Source: Sinonovacula constricta (lineage: Eukaryota; Mollusca; Bivalvia; Cardiida; Solecurtidae). Taken from it: a stretch of DNA of 64,000 nucleotides. Below the pieces are notes generated by a model, which saw nothing but the letters and a program-made list of their open reading frames with translations, was not told where the DNA came from and made no database searches. The stretch is taken from assembly GCA_007844125.1 (NCBI GenBank), contig CM017556.1, positions 85,964,864-86,028,863 on the forward strand, in the 5' to 3' direction. Below, in pieces: positions 1-11,524 of the stretch (position 1 is the stretch's first letter; every line of letters starts with the position of its first letter). The translations under genes and the position numbers were made by a program.

Positions 1-508
1 CATATCTCGTACTATATCGTAAACTGAAAGCGTGCATATTTCGTACTATATCAACTTAAATGAGTATTCCTGTCAATTGTGAAAAGAACTTTTTTTTTGG
101 GTGAAAATATTGTCACTGAAGTATATTACAGATTTTTACAGGTTATAACTTTCTCAAGACTGGTGTTGCTAGTCTGACTAAATCATATTAACCATATTTT
201 ACAATACACAACGTATAAGATACATTTGTAAATAGATTGCTAACGTTTATTGTTCTTTTCTTGCCACAGAACAGTGATTAGAGCAAATGAAATAATAACT
301 ACATTCATATTGAAATAACCAATAAAGTAAATAAAATCAATGTTAGTCTTACAAGCTTATAATTTCCAGAATAATGTTGATTAACTAAACTTGAATACGA
401 TAAACAAAGCTATTATGTTTATCATTTAAAACAGAAATAAAACGTTGAAAATTTTGGCATGAACATAAAGTGAAAAGAAATGCCGAACGGTAATTCAATA
501 ATCTTGAA
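1..508. other. No recognisable feature
   Basis: AT-rich sequence with stops in all frames. I see no repeat, RNA or exon-like signal here up to the target duplication of the next element. Confidence 0.5.
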
Positions 509-516
509 CGATGAGA

Positions 517-881
517 CAGGCGCGTTTCTGCCATTGCGCACTTTACGCACGTGCGTAACCTCCGTTCGAATTATCGAAAATTTAAAAGTACCAAAAACAC
601 TGAGAAAGTCGATGATTAACCATGGTTAGGAATGTTATATTTTATTTCCGTAGTTTCTATGTTGTACAATTTTATTACCACACCAATCAAGTTGAAATTG
701 TTTAAAATTATTAAACTTATACATGTCAGGATTTAAGTCGTTCATATTTTGCGTTCCTCGCATGTCCGCATTTTATCTGTTATTTGTTAGAAAAGAACCG
801 AATACATTCAAAAGTAGTACAACAAAGGTTATTTCCCTTGTAATTGTGCGTAACTTCAAAAACGGTCCAGATACGCGCCTG
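517..881. mobile_element. hAT-like MITE with 8-bp target duplication
   Basis: The ends are inverted: the left end reads CAGGCGCGTTTCTG and the reverse complement of the right end reads CAGGCGCGTATCTG. They are flanked by cgatgaga (509-516) and cgatgaaa (882-889), an 8-bp direct duplication with one mismatch. An 8-bp duplication with CAG-starting ends is the known signature of hAT transposons. At 365 bp with no transposase frame, it is non-autonomous. Inside the left end lies the palindrome TTACGCACGTGCGTAA (543-558), also present in the element at 20308, so the two are probably related. The superfamily call is inferred from ends and duplication length only. Confidence 0.75.
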
Positions 882-1256
882 CGATGAAATACTGATTATG
901 AAATCTTATAAGTCATGACATTATTAATATACAGTATATATTATATAATCAAGTTATATAAGAAGTTCTTTGTACTCATTTGAGGCATACAGATTCAATC
1001 CCATTATCAACGCTAATGTCAATTACATTCTTACTAAGATCAAAAGAACAAGCGTGGGCGAAATAAATAAGTTTGTGTTGGACATTTGGTTGGTTAATCA
1101 TTAATGATATTTGTTTAAAACGCGTGGGTTCCATATGAGAAAATGTGATCATTTCAATGAAACCAAAATTCTTAGACCCATGGTAAACTGGCGTGTAGTG
1201 CGTTGTATCTGGCGACACTTATAACCACTGTTCATGCATGTATACATCGTTGGAGC

Positions 1257-1620
1257 CCACGGCTACCGAATACGTTTCATTCCATTCATAAACCTTGGGA
1301 TAATTATTTGTCTTTTCGTCATTTTAGCCGAAAGCCAGAGCAGTTAAATCATTGGTTGCAAGACAAAATTGCCTTGCACCTATTATCCAATCGGATGGCT
1401 CGCACTATGTTGCTTTCGGATTTCTTCCCAAAATGACGTCATCAATGCAAAGAGCACTCAAGTTTCCATTTACTTAGCTACCTCTACGCGTACGAATAGC
1501 GGAAATGTAAGCGTTGCGTTGATTGGTTGATATCTATTCAATTTAACTCTCCTATATGGCGATAACGTAGATAAAATTTCACGGTGTATGAATGGAATGA
1601 AACGTATTCAGTAGCCGTGG
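1257..1620. mobile_element. Element with 34-bp inverted ends and promoter-like interior
   Basis: Positions 1257-1290 and 1587-1620 are inverted copies of each other with one mismatch in 34 bases, starting CCACGGCTAC. Similarity appears to extend outward on both sides through a tatacat segment, so the true ends may lie near 1240 and 1640. No clear target duplication is visible. The interior is less AT-rich than its surroundings. It holds a perfect CRE (TGACGTCA, 1434-1441), a CCAAT box (1387-1391) and two inverted CCAAT boxes (ATTGG at 1351-1355 and 1522-1526). It could be a fold-back or MITE-type element, or an inverted duplication around a promoter. Confidence 0.6.
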
Positions 1621-1689
1621 TTTCCGACAATGGCATGTATATTGTTATTAGTCAAGATAAAAAATATGTAAGAGTGCTAAGTGTACTGC

Positions 1690-1880
1690 AGCATATTTAA
1701 AAATTTGTAAAGGCTCGGAACAAAGGTATTCACATGACAGTCAGTTGTAAAAATTATAACAACACTGTGACTAGACATAACACAAAACAGATCAAATCCA
1801 ACATTTACCGACTTCGGCCGATGAGTCTGCAAATTGGCCAAATGGAATGCTTAAGTCGGTTTTACAGAGCTCTAACCTAT
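1690..1880 (+). repeat. Diverged copy of dispersed repeat R1
   Basis: Shares with the copies at 22336 and 45308 the ordered motifs 'gaacaaaggtattcacatg', 'ctgtga', a degenerate 'ttaccgcctt' and the 3' segment 'ggttttacagagctctaacct'. The frame seen in other copies is broken here. Confidence 0.6.
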
Positions 1881-2012
1881 TAACACACAGATATTTAAAT
1901 TTAATCTACCAGTAGACAAAGGCAAACAAGGTAAATGTAAATGTGACCAAAACACAGAGACGAGACATAACACACATAAAGAAAAAACATCAGTTACCGC
2001 CTTGGAACGGTA
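1881..2012 (+). repeat. Dispersed repeat R2 (sister of R1)
   Basis: Matches the copy at 51261 through 'acagatatttaaa', 'gtagacaaaggcaaacaagg', 'gacataacacac' and 'ttaccgccttggaacggt'. R2 has a different 5' half from R1 but shares the 3' core. It directly follows an R1 copy. Confidence 0.65.
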
Positions 2013-3559
2013 ATAATTAAATCTACAAGCATGATATAAGCATTTTCCTGCTCACTGACATGGCAAAGATGTGTTAAGTCACATGTTATCTACATTTCAA
2101 TAGGATATCTGTTTACTTAGTTACATATGCATGAGTATATTAAAGCATGCTTGCCTGATAGTTTTTTTCTCAATATGCTTTCCGAAAATTTACTTTAGTA
2201 TAGTCTATTGACCGAGAAAATGATACCAGATAAAGAAATGAATGGCACATGTACTTGAGCAAATAATTTATATTTCCCTTTAAAAATCTTGATTTAATTT
2301 TTAATTACATTATAATAACAAACGCTATTGTCATTGCACTAAATAATTTGAAATTGTCGGTATAACATCTATTGACCGCTTTTAAATAATCGCATGTCAA
2401 GTTTACCATAATCCGTATGACGCCTTTTTAAGGAACGCGTATGAAAAATAGTTCCTATTACTGCTACTACATATTAAGCACATATCTGATTGTTTTACGC
2501 TAGAATTAAGTGCAAGTTAAAGAAGCCGACGGGGGCAGAATTCGACCCTAAATCTTACCTATTCCGAGGTTAAAAACGGCACACTTGTTTCTAAAAACTC
2601 TATTTTTTAAAAGCATAACCACCTTTCTTTAAACTCAAATCTTATAAACTAATAAATCCGGTACATTTATCTTTCCAGAAAAAAAGCCCTTTTGCTTATT
2701 GTATCATGTGGCGTTATCATTTAGTCAAAACATCCATCCATTATAATGACTTGTCACTCCGTTATCTTGAAAATTCTTATTTGTAATTCATATAAAATGA
2801 TCTACATAAGTATTTTGTTATATTCCTCAAAGGCATGATAATTGAATGTTAATGTCAAGAATTTCCATTTAACTCTTACATGAGAAGAATAAGCGTGGGT
2901 GAAGTTATTGTATTTTAGTCACCCCACGGGAAAATGTACCTCAAAACATCTAATAATTTCATTTAGCAAAGAGGGACGTTTTCACTTTCAGTAAAACCAC
3001 AATTCTTGCTGGTTAAATTGCATTTAATGTGACCCTTGGTAGTCAGTCTAGCCGTATGTTTAATGTTGCGGCATTTTATATCACTATACGTAGGTAAACA
3101 ACTTCATATTTCTTTCTACAACAATAAATACAGACACCGGAAACGCAAAAACAAAAATAAAGCAACAACTCATTATTGAAACTTTTTTTCTTAGATGCGT
3201 TGTCGTGAAATAGGCTCAGGAGTGTGTTACATCAGTTCTAAAATACATCTGTAACAGACCAATAAACCTGCTGTACAGGATGTAGAGCGTATATTACTAC
3301 TACCCGCTTCATAATAACGAAGTACTATTGTCAGATTGTAAATATTTGCAGTTTATTGACTGTCCCTTGATGTGCTAGAGATAAGTCCACTGGGATATTA
3401 ATATCGGACATCGATAAAAACAATTAAATATTTGATTAAGCCAGCATATAATTGTAGTTAACCTCCTATTTTTATTGACTAAACTGTGAATATTTTTATT
3501 ACATCGCACCGACAAAGTTATGGTCATGTTGGCGACGTCCTGCTAATTATTGATAGAGA
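2013..3559. other. No recognisable feature
   Basis: AT-rich, stop-dense sequence. I found no repeat shared with the rest of the window and no exon-like open frame. Confidence 0.5.
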
Positions 3560-3742
3560 AATACATACCCCATACCCCAGACTTATGTCTAGGTAGAACC
3601 AGCGGAGCGCCGCAGGTTAGCTGGAAAAAACTCCTTACATGAAATATCCACACCCGACCGGGACTCGAACCCACGCCATGAGGTGTTAAGGATTGACAAG
3701 TAATCGACACTAAGCGCTCGGCGTCGCATCCCAACCCCACCT
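3560..3742 (-). mobile_element. tRNA-derived SINE, family C
   Basis: On the minus strand a perfect polymerase III box B (GGTTCGAGTCC, 3661-3671) sits at the usual distance from a degenerate box A. The body has 'ccagctaacctgcgg' and 'tggttctacctagacat', also recognisable in the copies at 35735 and 43425. The tail is degenerate. The short minus-strand open frame here is a by-product of the SINE. Confidence 0.65.
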
Positions 3743-4985
3743 TCTCACTATGTATCCATTCCTATGCCAGCCCAATGTCAATATTTAACACAAATGGCCA
3801 ACCCATCATTTTGTTCCAGTAAAGAGAGATTCATTCTGACGTTTTGACAACAATAGTTCACAAGACATAAATAACACAAGATAAAGCATTCGCTATACTT
3901 TTTCATTGCCTGTCTTTTGTTTTGTTTTATCGATGTGATATAAAATCAACCGTAGAGGTATCTTAGTATGGCACGTATTTAGCCATACACATGTACATGT
4001 AACATATTGTGCTTTACTTCATATACATGTACTGTTCGTACACGATTGGTGCGTTTGTTTGTTTTTTTTTCGTTGTACTTGTTTTTTGTCATCGGTGGTG
4101 GTGGCGTTATTGTTGGGTCAGATATATATCCAATATAGTACTTGTTTAAATTTGAACAAATACAAAACTGCCACAATACGTTAGACATGCATCTAAATAC
4201 CAATGTCCATTGTTGATCCAAATCATTGTAACACGCCCATTGGCTATTGAAAATGAAAATAAATTATCTTTCTTCGAGTGCAAAATATAAGTTTTACATT
4301 TAAGAATGTGAGTTGTCATATTGCAGGTTTGTTAATGGGTTGTACGATTAAACATGTTTGTGATTGGGTTTGGTTGATTAAAACAATACAAGACCTTTAT
4401 AATATAACAAGTATGTACACATGTGTTGGAATACAACAACGTTAACAATTAACGTCAATCCAAACAACAGCATCAACTGACAAACCTGTATTACATAACC
4501 ACCTTATATGCATAACCAAAGAAACGTTAAACACGAAAGTAAATCCTAACAACAGAAACTAAAGACAAAAATCATCGTTCCAGGAATGTGACGTATACTT
4601 TCCTTTGTCGTGCATGCGAATTTGGTTTTGTTTACTAATTAACCAATATAATACATTTTACATGTGTAGTTTGCCTTTGTCTAGTGCAAGTATTAATTTT
4701 ACCATATCAAAAAATTCTCCTAAAACATTTTTAGATTTTTCTGTATTATATAATCGTTACTTATGCAAGAAAAACGTATACATGTAAGAAATTATCAAAA
4801 CAACAAAAACAAATGAAACCTGTTAATTCAATAATATTGTTACTTTCGCATGCAAAAACAGAGTCGACTAAAACAAGCACAAACGTAAATCAAAAGAAAA
4901 AGACAGATCAATATTAAACTTTAGTGTATAACATAACAAAAAGCAAAAACAAATTGAAAATAATAAAACAAACAAAAATAAGGAC
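3743..4985. other. No recognisable feature
   Basis: AT-rich with A-rich and T-rich tracts. Short open frames at 3979-4221 (minus) and 4605-4787 (plus) show no exon-like composition or splice context. Confidence 0.5.
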
Positions 4986-5480
4986 AAACCTGTATAATAT
5001 CACATTGTCTAGTAGTAACCATCCACTGAAGGGTTCACATGGCGCGATCATTGACAACATCTGGTTTCAGCAGCCCACTGATGTGTCGTCTGTACGATAG
5101 CACTCGCTAACATAGACTGACTCCTCTCCAACACTCTATCCAAGAGTCACTCACCCACTACAGCCTGGCAGGAATAACGACACCTAAATAACAACACAGG
5201 AATATTCTATTCTTTCTCTGCAGATGGAGCGAAGCCATTACTGGATCCCCTGGGGAGCATCACGTGATCGCGATACACAATTATTGCTCCCTGTGACATT
5301 ACGCTTTCACTCACATAAAACTTGAAATCTGTCGCCAGGAACGCTAATTTTGCTATTTCCTGCCTTCGTGCTACCTTTCCGCCTACGCACAGAATTCCAT
5401 CATTTTTTTCTGTCAGTTTTCCTGTTACGTAGCTAATGTTTCTGTCATAAAAGGTGATGTCGGATGTTTCTCAGTGTGGT
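4986..5480. promoter_or_regulatory. Less AT-rich block, candidate promoter or exon
   Basis: This half-kilobase is clearly richer in G and C and in mixed codon-like sequence than its neighbours. It contains TCACGTGA, an E-box palindrome, followed directly by TCGCGA (around 5260-5272), and the pair GGAGCA / TGCTCC flanking them. On the plus strand a pyrimidine-rich acceptor (ttctattctttctctgcag, ending at 5223) precedes an ATG. On the minus strand a CAG|GTTTGT donor-like site is seen near 4989. Either a plus-strand exon or a minus-strand first exon with promoter would fit. No transcript evidence is available. Confidence 0.35.
5224..5325 (+). CDS. Candidate small exon / 33-codon ORF after a strong acceptor
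   Basis: An ATG lies immediately after a textbook 3' splice site (polypyrimidine tract plus CAG ending at 5223). The frame then runs 33 codons (MERSHYWIPW... to ...RFHSHKT) before TGA at 5323-5325. Codon composition is balanced and unlike the surrounding AT-rich shadows. I recognise no domain. A 33-codon frame can easily arise by chance, so the acceptor is the main argument. If real it would be a terminal exon with a short coding part. Confidence 0.2.
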   Translation: MERSHYWIPWGASRDRDTQLLLPVTLRFHSHKT

Positions 5481-6804
5481 AAATGCGAATATATAAACGG
5501 TTTAAAGATGTATGATGATACAAGTACTATGTACTTTTGATGCAAGAGCATTTATGGACAATAGCTTTTTAGCCATTTTATTCCTCCAGGTTGAATCGGC
5601 TTATCTAGAATTGACCAGGCATATGAACAGATAAAATTTCAACAGCCCTGTCGAGCGTCTGTCTGATCAAGATCTATCTCGTTTGCAACCAAGTCTGGTT
5701 ATTGTAGCATGAAATTGTTAGAAATTACTTAAACTTTGTACTAGAAAGTTTTGAAAGTGAATTTCTTTCATGTGAAGGAATATTTTTACTGCCTTGTATT
5801 CGAAGATCAAGGACCGTGGTCATATAACTTGGAGGTAGTGTCTAAGATTATCATCAAGAGTCCTGATTGGTCAGGTTTTCAATTTTATCTTCAAATTCAG
5901 CCAATCAGATCCTTGGGATGATTTCTGACTCCAGCTCTCAAAGTTTTATCATTTGGACTCAGTTAAAGTTTCACCAGGTAAACCCTCAGGTCTGCAAACT
6001 CAAAATAACATTTGTTCTGTTCGGGTGTTGGGGGTTGTTGTCTCCACTATTGTGAGTGAAAATGTGTCAACCATTATTAACAAATATACAATGCTCAATT
6101 AATGTTTTTATACGTTATGTAGCTTGGCTTTTTATTCTATTGTTCATCGAATTTTGTAATTAATAATTTAGAAGACCACCTTTGTGGTTAACAGAACTAG
6201 TTCTAAAAGTCATTATCTGAAATCTGTGTATTATTGATTATTCATTATTTATTATGAAATAAATGGCACATTCTCCTAAATAAATTGATAATTACCACAT
6301 CGTTGTGATATTTTTATGTCCGCTAAATAATGAAAGATTAATCACTTACCTTATATTGTGAAATGACGCAGATACATACACGATGTATGTTTCGATTGTT
6401 GCATATAAATAACTGACCGTTATTTATTGTCTGAATATTGCATTGTTGGTTATGTTGAATACTATGTCAAGCTTCGTAGAAAAGGCCGACGTGTTACGAG
6501 AGGTGGAAACTTTGGTTAGAATACCCGTTGGCCCTCTGTTAGTTGGATGAATATATCGAAAATCAATTGCTTAGTTGGATTTAGAGGTTGGTTAGATGGT
6601 GGATATGTGTTGGTTTTATAACGACCAATCAAAACAAATAAATGATGTAGAAGCGTTTGTTGTGATTACATACACAGAGTATCTGACGCGAGTTGTCCTT
6701 TAATACAAACACTTATTTAACGAGTTCATGAAAAGTAATATTAAGCAAACCTATGGCGAGCTCATAGTCAATTTTCTTGGACGAGTTTTATAAACGAGTG
6801 TCAG

Positions 6805-6806
<2 letters not shown>
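5481..6806. other. No recognisable feature
   Basis: AT-rich sequence with no repeat shared elsewhere in the window and no convincing exon. Confidence 0.5.

Positions 6807-6876
<70 letters not shown>
6807..6876. repeat. (TC)n microsatellite
   Basis: About 35 uninterrupted TC units. Read on the minus strand it gives the spurious RERERE peptide of a 69-codon open frame. Confidence 0.95.
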
Positions 6877-6881
<5 letters not shown>

Positions 6882-9518
6882 GCTTCTCGTTCTTCCTATA
6901 TCTCTCTCTAGTTCACTTGTTGCATTTTCCTTTCTCTTTTTGACCTTGTAAATTAACGTAAAATGTAATTGTGCAATTAGAACATTATTTGTATGACAAT
7001 TTACTTCCACTCCACTTAATTACACACTATATTTTCGATCACAAGTAGTTAGATATTCGTTTTGCTGTATTTATTGTATGCGTCGTGTCTTGTTTGATCA
7101 GCATGATGACTGACGTCAGCTTTCCGTGTATTTAGCCCAATATCTGCACGTTTCGTCGCTTTACGTAAATGGGGGATCATTTAGGTCCATGTCTGTCTTT
7201 TAAACGTCTGCTTTAATGCGGTTTAATGCGGGGGATACATATAATTCAAGCTTAAAAAAGTGTTGAAAGTTGCAGAATGCAACTAAAATATTAAGATCCA
7301 AACAAATTCACGTGTTTAAATGCTGCAAAACGAGTATTTAAAATTTGTTTACTCACAATATATTGTTAGGAATATTCAGTCCAAATTATTTGCTGTTCCC
7401 ATGCAAACAAAATTCATCTTATAATAATTATGTACCTGTAGCACGGACAATTTAGCCTTGTTTAGACTTGTCGATAAACATTAAACAATACTTCGTGTCA
7501 AATTATTTTCTAAAAAATAATGTTAAAATTGAAAAGTTTAAAGGAAAACTGTTAAAGTACAAGTCTACCATTATCACTTTCTTATCAACTGCATGGATTT
7601 GAATTATAATTATTTGGTATGTACATTTCAGAGAACACATTTTACATGGCTGCTTAAATACGTGTTATACAAACATGTAATATGCTGGTTACTTGTTAGC
7701 GTTCTGCTAATACACCTCAAACAATGACACTATATTTTCCAGTCGAAAATTCACACGTGATGCTATAAAGCATACAACTTACATACAAATTAATACACTT
7801 ATTCTACGTATTCGATTTCATGTAACATGGTCGTTGACTTTCTGTTATTGTTTGGACCGACCGCTCCTTATAAAATTGACTGTCAATATCAGACCGTTAC
7901 ACGCGGAGCTTATTTTTCTCTATCTTCAGTAAAATAAAGTGCACACCTGTGACCCAAACTATCGTCTGGCAACCATCTGGCATTGTTTGCTATTATTGGA
8001 AAAGTTTTATTGACATTTCCGTTCTGTGATCTCGAAGACGACATGACAAATGTCTTGACCTTTGAGAATAATTATTAATTTTGTGATCGTTTGTTGCTTT
8101 TGAAATACATTGTGCCGAGCCTCTGAATCACTGCGACGCCCAGCTACATTTAGTAGAATCCTGACAAATGTTTTGGTTGATCCACGAACATCTTCAATAA
8201 AAGTTTATTAGGTTATTGATAAAAGATGAAATTATATGTGATGTCATACGATGCATTCGTGTTAAAATAATATCAAAGACTCAACTGTGGTATTGAAATG
8301 TTAGCCTTTGAGATTTATAGGCGACCGATTTGTCAGAATCCATCATGTTTCAGTTTAACCTAATACCATCTATTAAAACAAATCATCAAGGTTAAGAATC
8401 AAGACTATTCAATAACATTTACAATAATATAGTGATACAAGTGCTATAGCTCTATGAATCTTTTAATCTGAAAATAAAATAAAAAAACAGCACATCAATC
8501 TCTGATATTCTGATTTGCTTAAAGCGGTATATTTAATTAAACCTTCCATTACTTAATGTCAGTTTAAGTCAATTAGCGATGGTATTTAAATAACTGAATG
8601 ATCTAAACCCTAATAGGAAATAATATAGCGTATAATTTATATTGTAAGAGCAGTGACTTTATGTACCTAAATGGAGGCTTTGTAGTAAATTGAAGCTGCT
8701 TGTACAATTATATTAATTAATTTTGTCCAATTCTGTCCAAAAATCTGATTTCTAAGACGCCATGCTAGTAAATGTATACACATGTAATTTAATTAGTTTA
8801 TTTTATTTAATCTATCGATGCCATTTAGACTTATTGAATTAGTGCTTTCAAGTACAATCACATAAACATTTATATGTTCGCCCTTCTCTCAAGTTGAACG
8901 AAGCATATATAAGTTATGGCATGTCTACACTGTAGGCCTATGAATATTTCAGGATTCGTGACGGCTGGAATTGGGAACTACTTTCTGTATAATTTGATCA
9001 AGACAGGTTACGTTTCCATTCCAGAGATTATGGTTACAGACGAATGAGTTTTATATAATTGACACTTCACTCAACAACTATGAGAAAGACTTCTTAGCTA
9101 GTCTAAATGTAATTTTACAAATGTGGATCTTTTTACTTTCACACAATGTTAAAGTGGCTATTGTCCAGTCGTGTCCCAATCAAAGCGTCGCATCATTTAC
9201 AAAAATATAATTAGAATTAAAACGTCATGCTATACATTGGCGTCTTTTGTTCACAATCAGAAGATGTTTCTCTTTCGTGGTGTGCAGATATTTTGTTATA
9301 AAAAGTAATAATTTAAGACCTTACAAACGTCTCAAATGCATCGAATCCAACGAATACCCGTTAATTCATTCTAGCTGATATTTTTATTACTTCAGGTTAA
9401 ATAAAGATTCTAAGGCGAGTTGTGTTGGATGGTCCAAGTTGTAGTGTCTGTAGGCTGAAGCAGCTTGGTTTTGTAATACTAATTTGTACTACGGAGACAT
9501 TACAAGACATCTAGTTGT
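6877..9518. other. No recognisable feature
   Basis: About 2.6 kb of AT-rich sequence without open frames of note, shared repeats or RNA-like folds that I can see. Confidence 0.5.
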
Positions 9519-9763
9519 GCGAATCGGGAGGTCGCGGGTTCAAACCCCGACCGGGTCAAACCAAAGACTTTAAAAGTAGGTAGTAGTGGCTTCCCGCTTA
9601 ACGCTCGGGGCTAAGGGGACAGCATTACGCTTGACTCGTTGGTGTCAGTATAAAGGACCGGTCGGGTTCAGTCCCTGGGCACCTCATAAGTGCCCCTGTG
9701 GTATAATGATAGAAATGTCGCTGCACAGTATCGGCACGTATGCCGGCAAATCCCACCCCATCG
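9519..9763 (+). mobile_element. tRNA-derived SINE, family A, 5' truncated
   Basis: Starts in the anticodon region of the tRNA-like head (gcgaatcgggaggtcgcggg), with box B GGTTCAAACCC intact and box A missing. The body is nearly identical in order to the full copy at 16557: 'accaaagactttaaa', 'gtagtggcttccc', 'gacagcattacgc', 'ctgggcacctcataagtgcc' and 'gatagaaatgtcgctgc'. It ends in a C-rich 'aaatcccacccc' tail. Truncation from the 5' end is usual for LINE-mobilised SINEs. Confidence 0.85.
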
Positions 9764-10737
9764 CACATTTCGTTTCTAAACCTTATATACTGAGAAACAA
9801 CTTAAAAGCAAAACAAGTGCCGACCTTTCATTATAGAACTATTCTTGCTAAAACATTTTTGGCGGGCTTTTATATGTACATTTAGTAAACTTCTGTAAAA
9901 TGAACCATTGGAGAAAATGCATTCACAACTTTAAATCATTTTTATGGTTCATAACTAAAAATAATGTTAAATTGTTTGTTGATTTTGTATGTGAGAAGTT
10001 TGACATCGTGCAGAAGAATGTGTATTTTCAGGTATGTAGTTAATATGTCAAACTCCACAAAGATTCTTACGGTAATTCTCTAATAATGCGTTCGTGACGA
10101 TTCTTTAATTTTCGAAGTTTTTAATGTAATATGATAAGACATAAATATTAATCAATGAAAATGATTTTTTGCTTACTTTTTCGAAAATTATACAATGGTA
10201 TATTTTTAAAGTATCTTTGTTGCATTAGCTTTATAAAAGAAGATTGCCCTATCTATTTGTGAACATTGAGATTTGTATAAAAATGAAGACAATCTGTCAA
10301 GAAATGTATAATAATTTCCCCTTGACTTGACTTGGCGGGGTTGAATCGTAAGAGAAGACAAAAAGAGACATTAACTTGAAATCTGGTACTTTTTCTCCGT
10401 ACGAAAAACAAATGTTTTAAACAAAGAGCTGTTCCTTATTGAACTGAATGATGCCGTGTTTCTTTGCACACGCAGTAATGTAAACAGAAACAGAATGTAT
10501 TTATTCCAACCTTAGCAGGATTGTTGCTCCAGTTTTAAGCTTGGCTTTTCAGACATTTTGTGTGTATTATCGAGGGTCAATATTATGAACTCTAGTTCCT
10601 ATAGCGCACTATGAAATAGTCAATGAAGCGTTGGCAAATATTACAAACTGTCGTTATGGTCTCGTTCTTATATTGTTGATAGTCATATAATCTACCTATT
10701 AATCACACTCACAGGTCTAATAGTTTGTTGATGATAG
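9764..10737. other. No recognisable feature
   Basis: AT-rich, no supported feature. Confidence 0.5.
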
Positions 10738-11072
10738 TCACTACTTTCGTCATAACGTATAGAAAATATCAGCGCACGGACATTTTGTTTTCAAATAGAT
10801 CGTTTTTCTTTTCGTTACTTGCATTTGAGAAACTCATCAGGAAGTGCGAGGTTAGAGCTCTGTAAAACCGGTTTAAGCACCCCAGTCGGTCCATTTTGCC
10901 GACTGACCGTTCCAAGGCGGTAACTGTCGGGTTTGCTCTTTTCCTTAAATGACTCATCACAAATTTGTTCTTACCTTTCGCTTGGCTTGCATGTGAAATA
11001 CCTTTGTTCTGTGCCTTTTCGGAGTTTGGTATATGTTGCAAAACTCATAGGACTTTGTCATATATTCTTATT
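10738..11072 (-). repeat. Dispersed repeat R1 with 90-codon open frame
   Basis: Nearly full copy of R1 on the minus strand. The frame at 11041-10769 runs without a stop: MQHIPNSEKAQNKG..., then KNKFVMSHL, VTALERSVGKMDRLGC and LNRFYRALTSHFL. Most of it lines up residue for residue with the frame of the copy at 45338. The core 'ccgccttggaacggtcagtcggcaa' (interrupted here for brevity) can form a short stem AGTCGG/CCGACT. I recognise no protein family. The frame could be coding, or could survive only because the copies are young. Confidence 0.7.
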
Positions 11073-11360
11073 GTAGAAATATTAACACCAAATGTTAGCC
11101 CTATATATCTTTATAACACATTTTTAGAACGAATACTTAATTCTGGTTGCTTGCTTGCGACTATATTTGAAGTAACGTAGAATTGCCAGATGATAGCATT
11201 GGCATTTTAAAGATATGTCATTTTCTTAATTTGTTACGCTAATTGATAATGAAAATTGCATAAATAGAACAAAGATTACTTCCAACCTTATTTGTATAAA
11301 ATTCACTCTGTCCTATAGTATCTACGAATGCACAAACGTTTTAATGAATACGACAATATG

Positions 11361-11524
11361 ACAAGGTCCTAGTAGAATTTTGAATTCACACAAACTTAAA
11401 CTAGTGACTAGATAAGGTATATATGAACATGCTTAATGTTAAGGTAACAAACGAAACAGTGAGGCGAGACATCACACAAGGACAAAAAACTCACTGTTAC
11501 CGCCTTGGAATGGTCAATCGGAAA
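11361..11524 (+). repeat. Dispersed repeat R2, degenerate
   Basis: Begins 'acaaggtcctagtagaattt' like the 51261 copy (aaggtcctatcaaaatttt) and ends in the shared core 'gttaccgccttggaatggtc' followed by 'aatcgg'. The middle is diverged. Confidence 0.5.

Noticed and set aside
6801..7010. 69-codon minus frame rich in RE repeats
   Set aside because: It is the (TC)n microsatellite read on the other strand.
9586..9885. 99-codon plus frame with a look-alike at 16538-16825
   Set aside because: The similarity is explained by the shared SINE family A body; the flanks differ.
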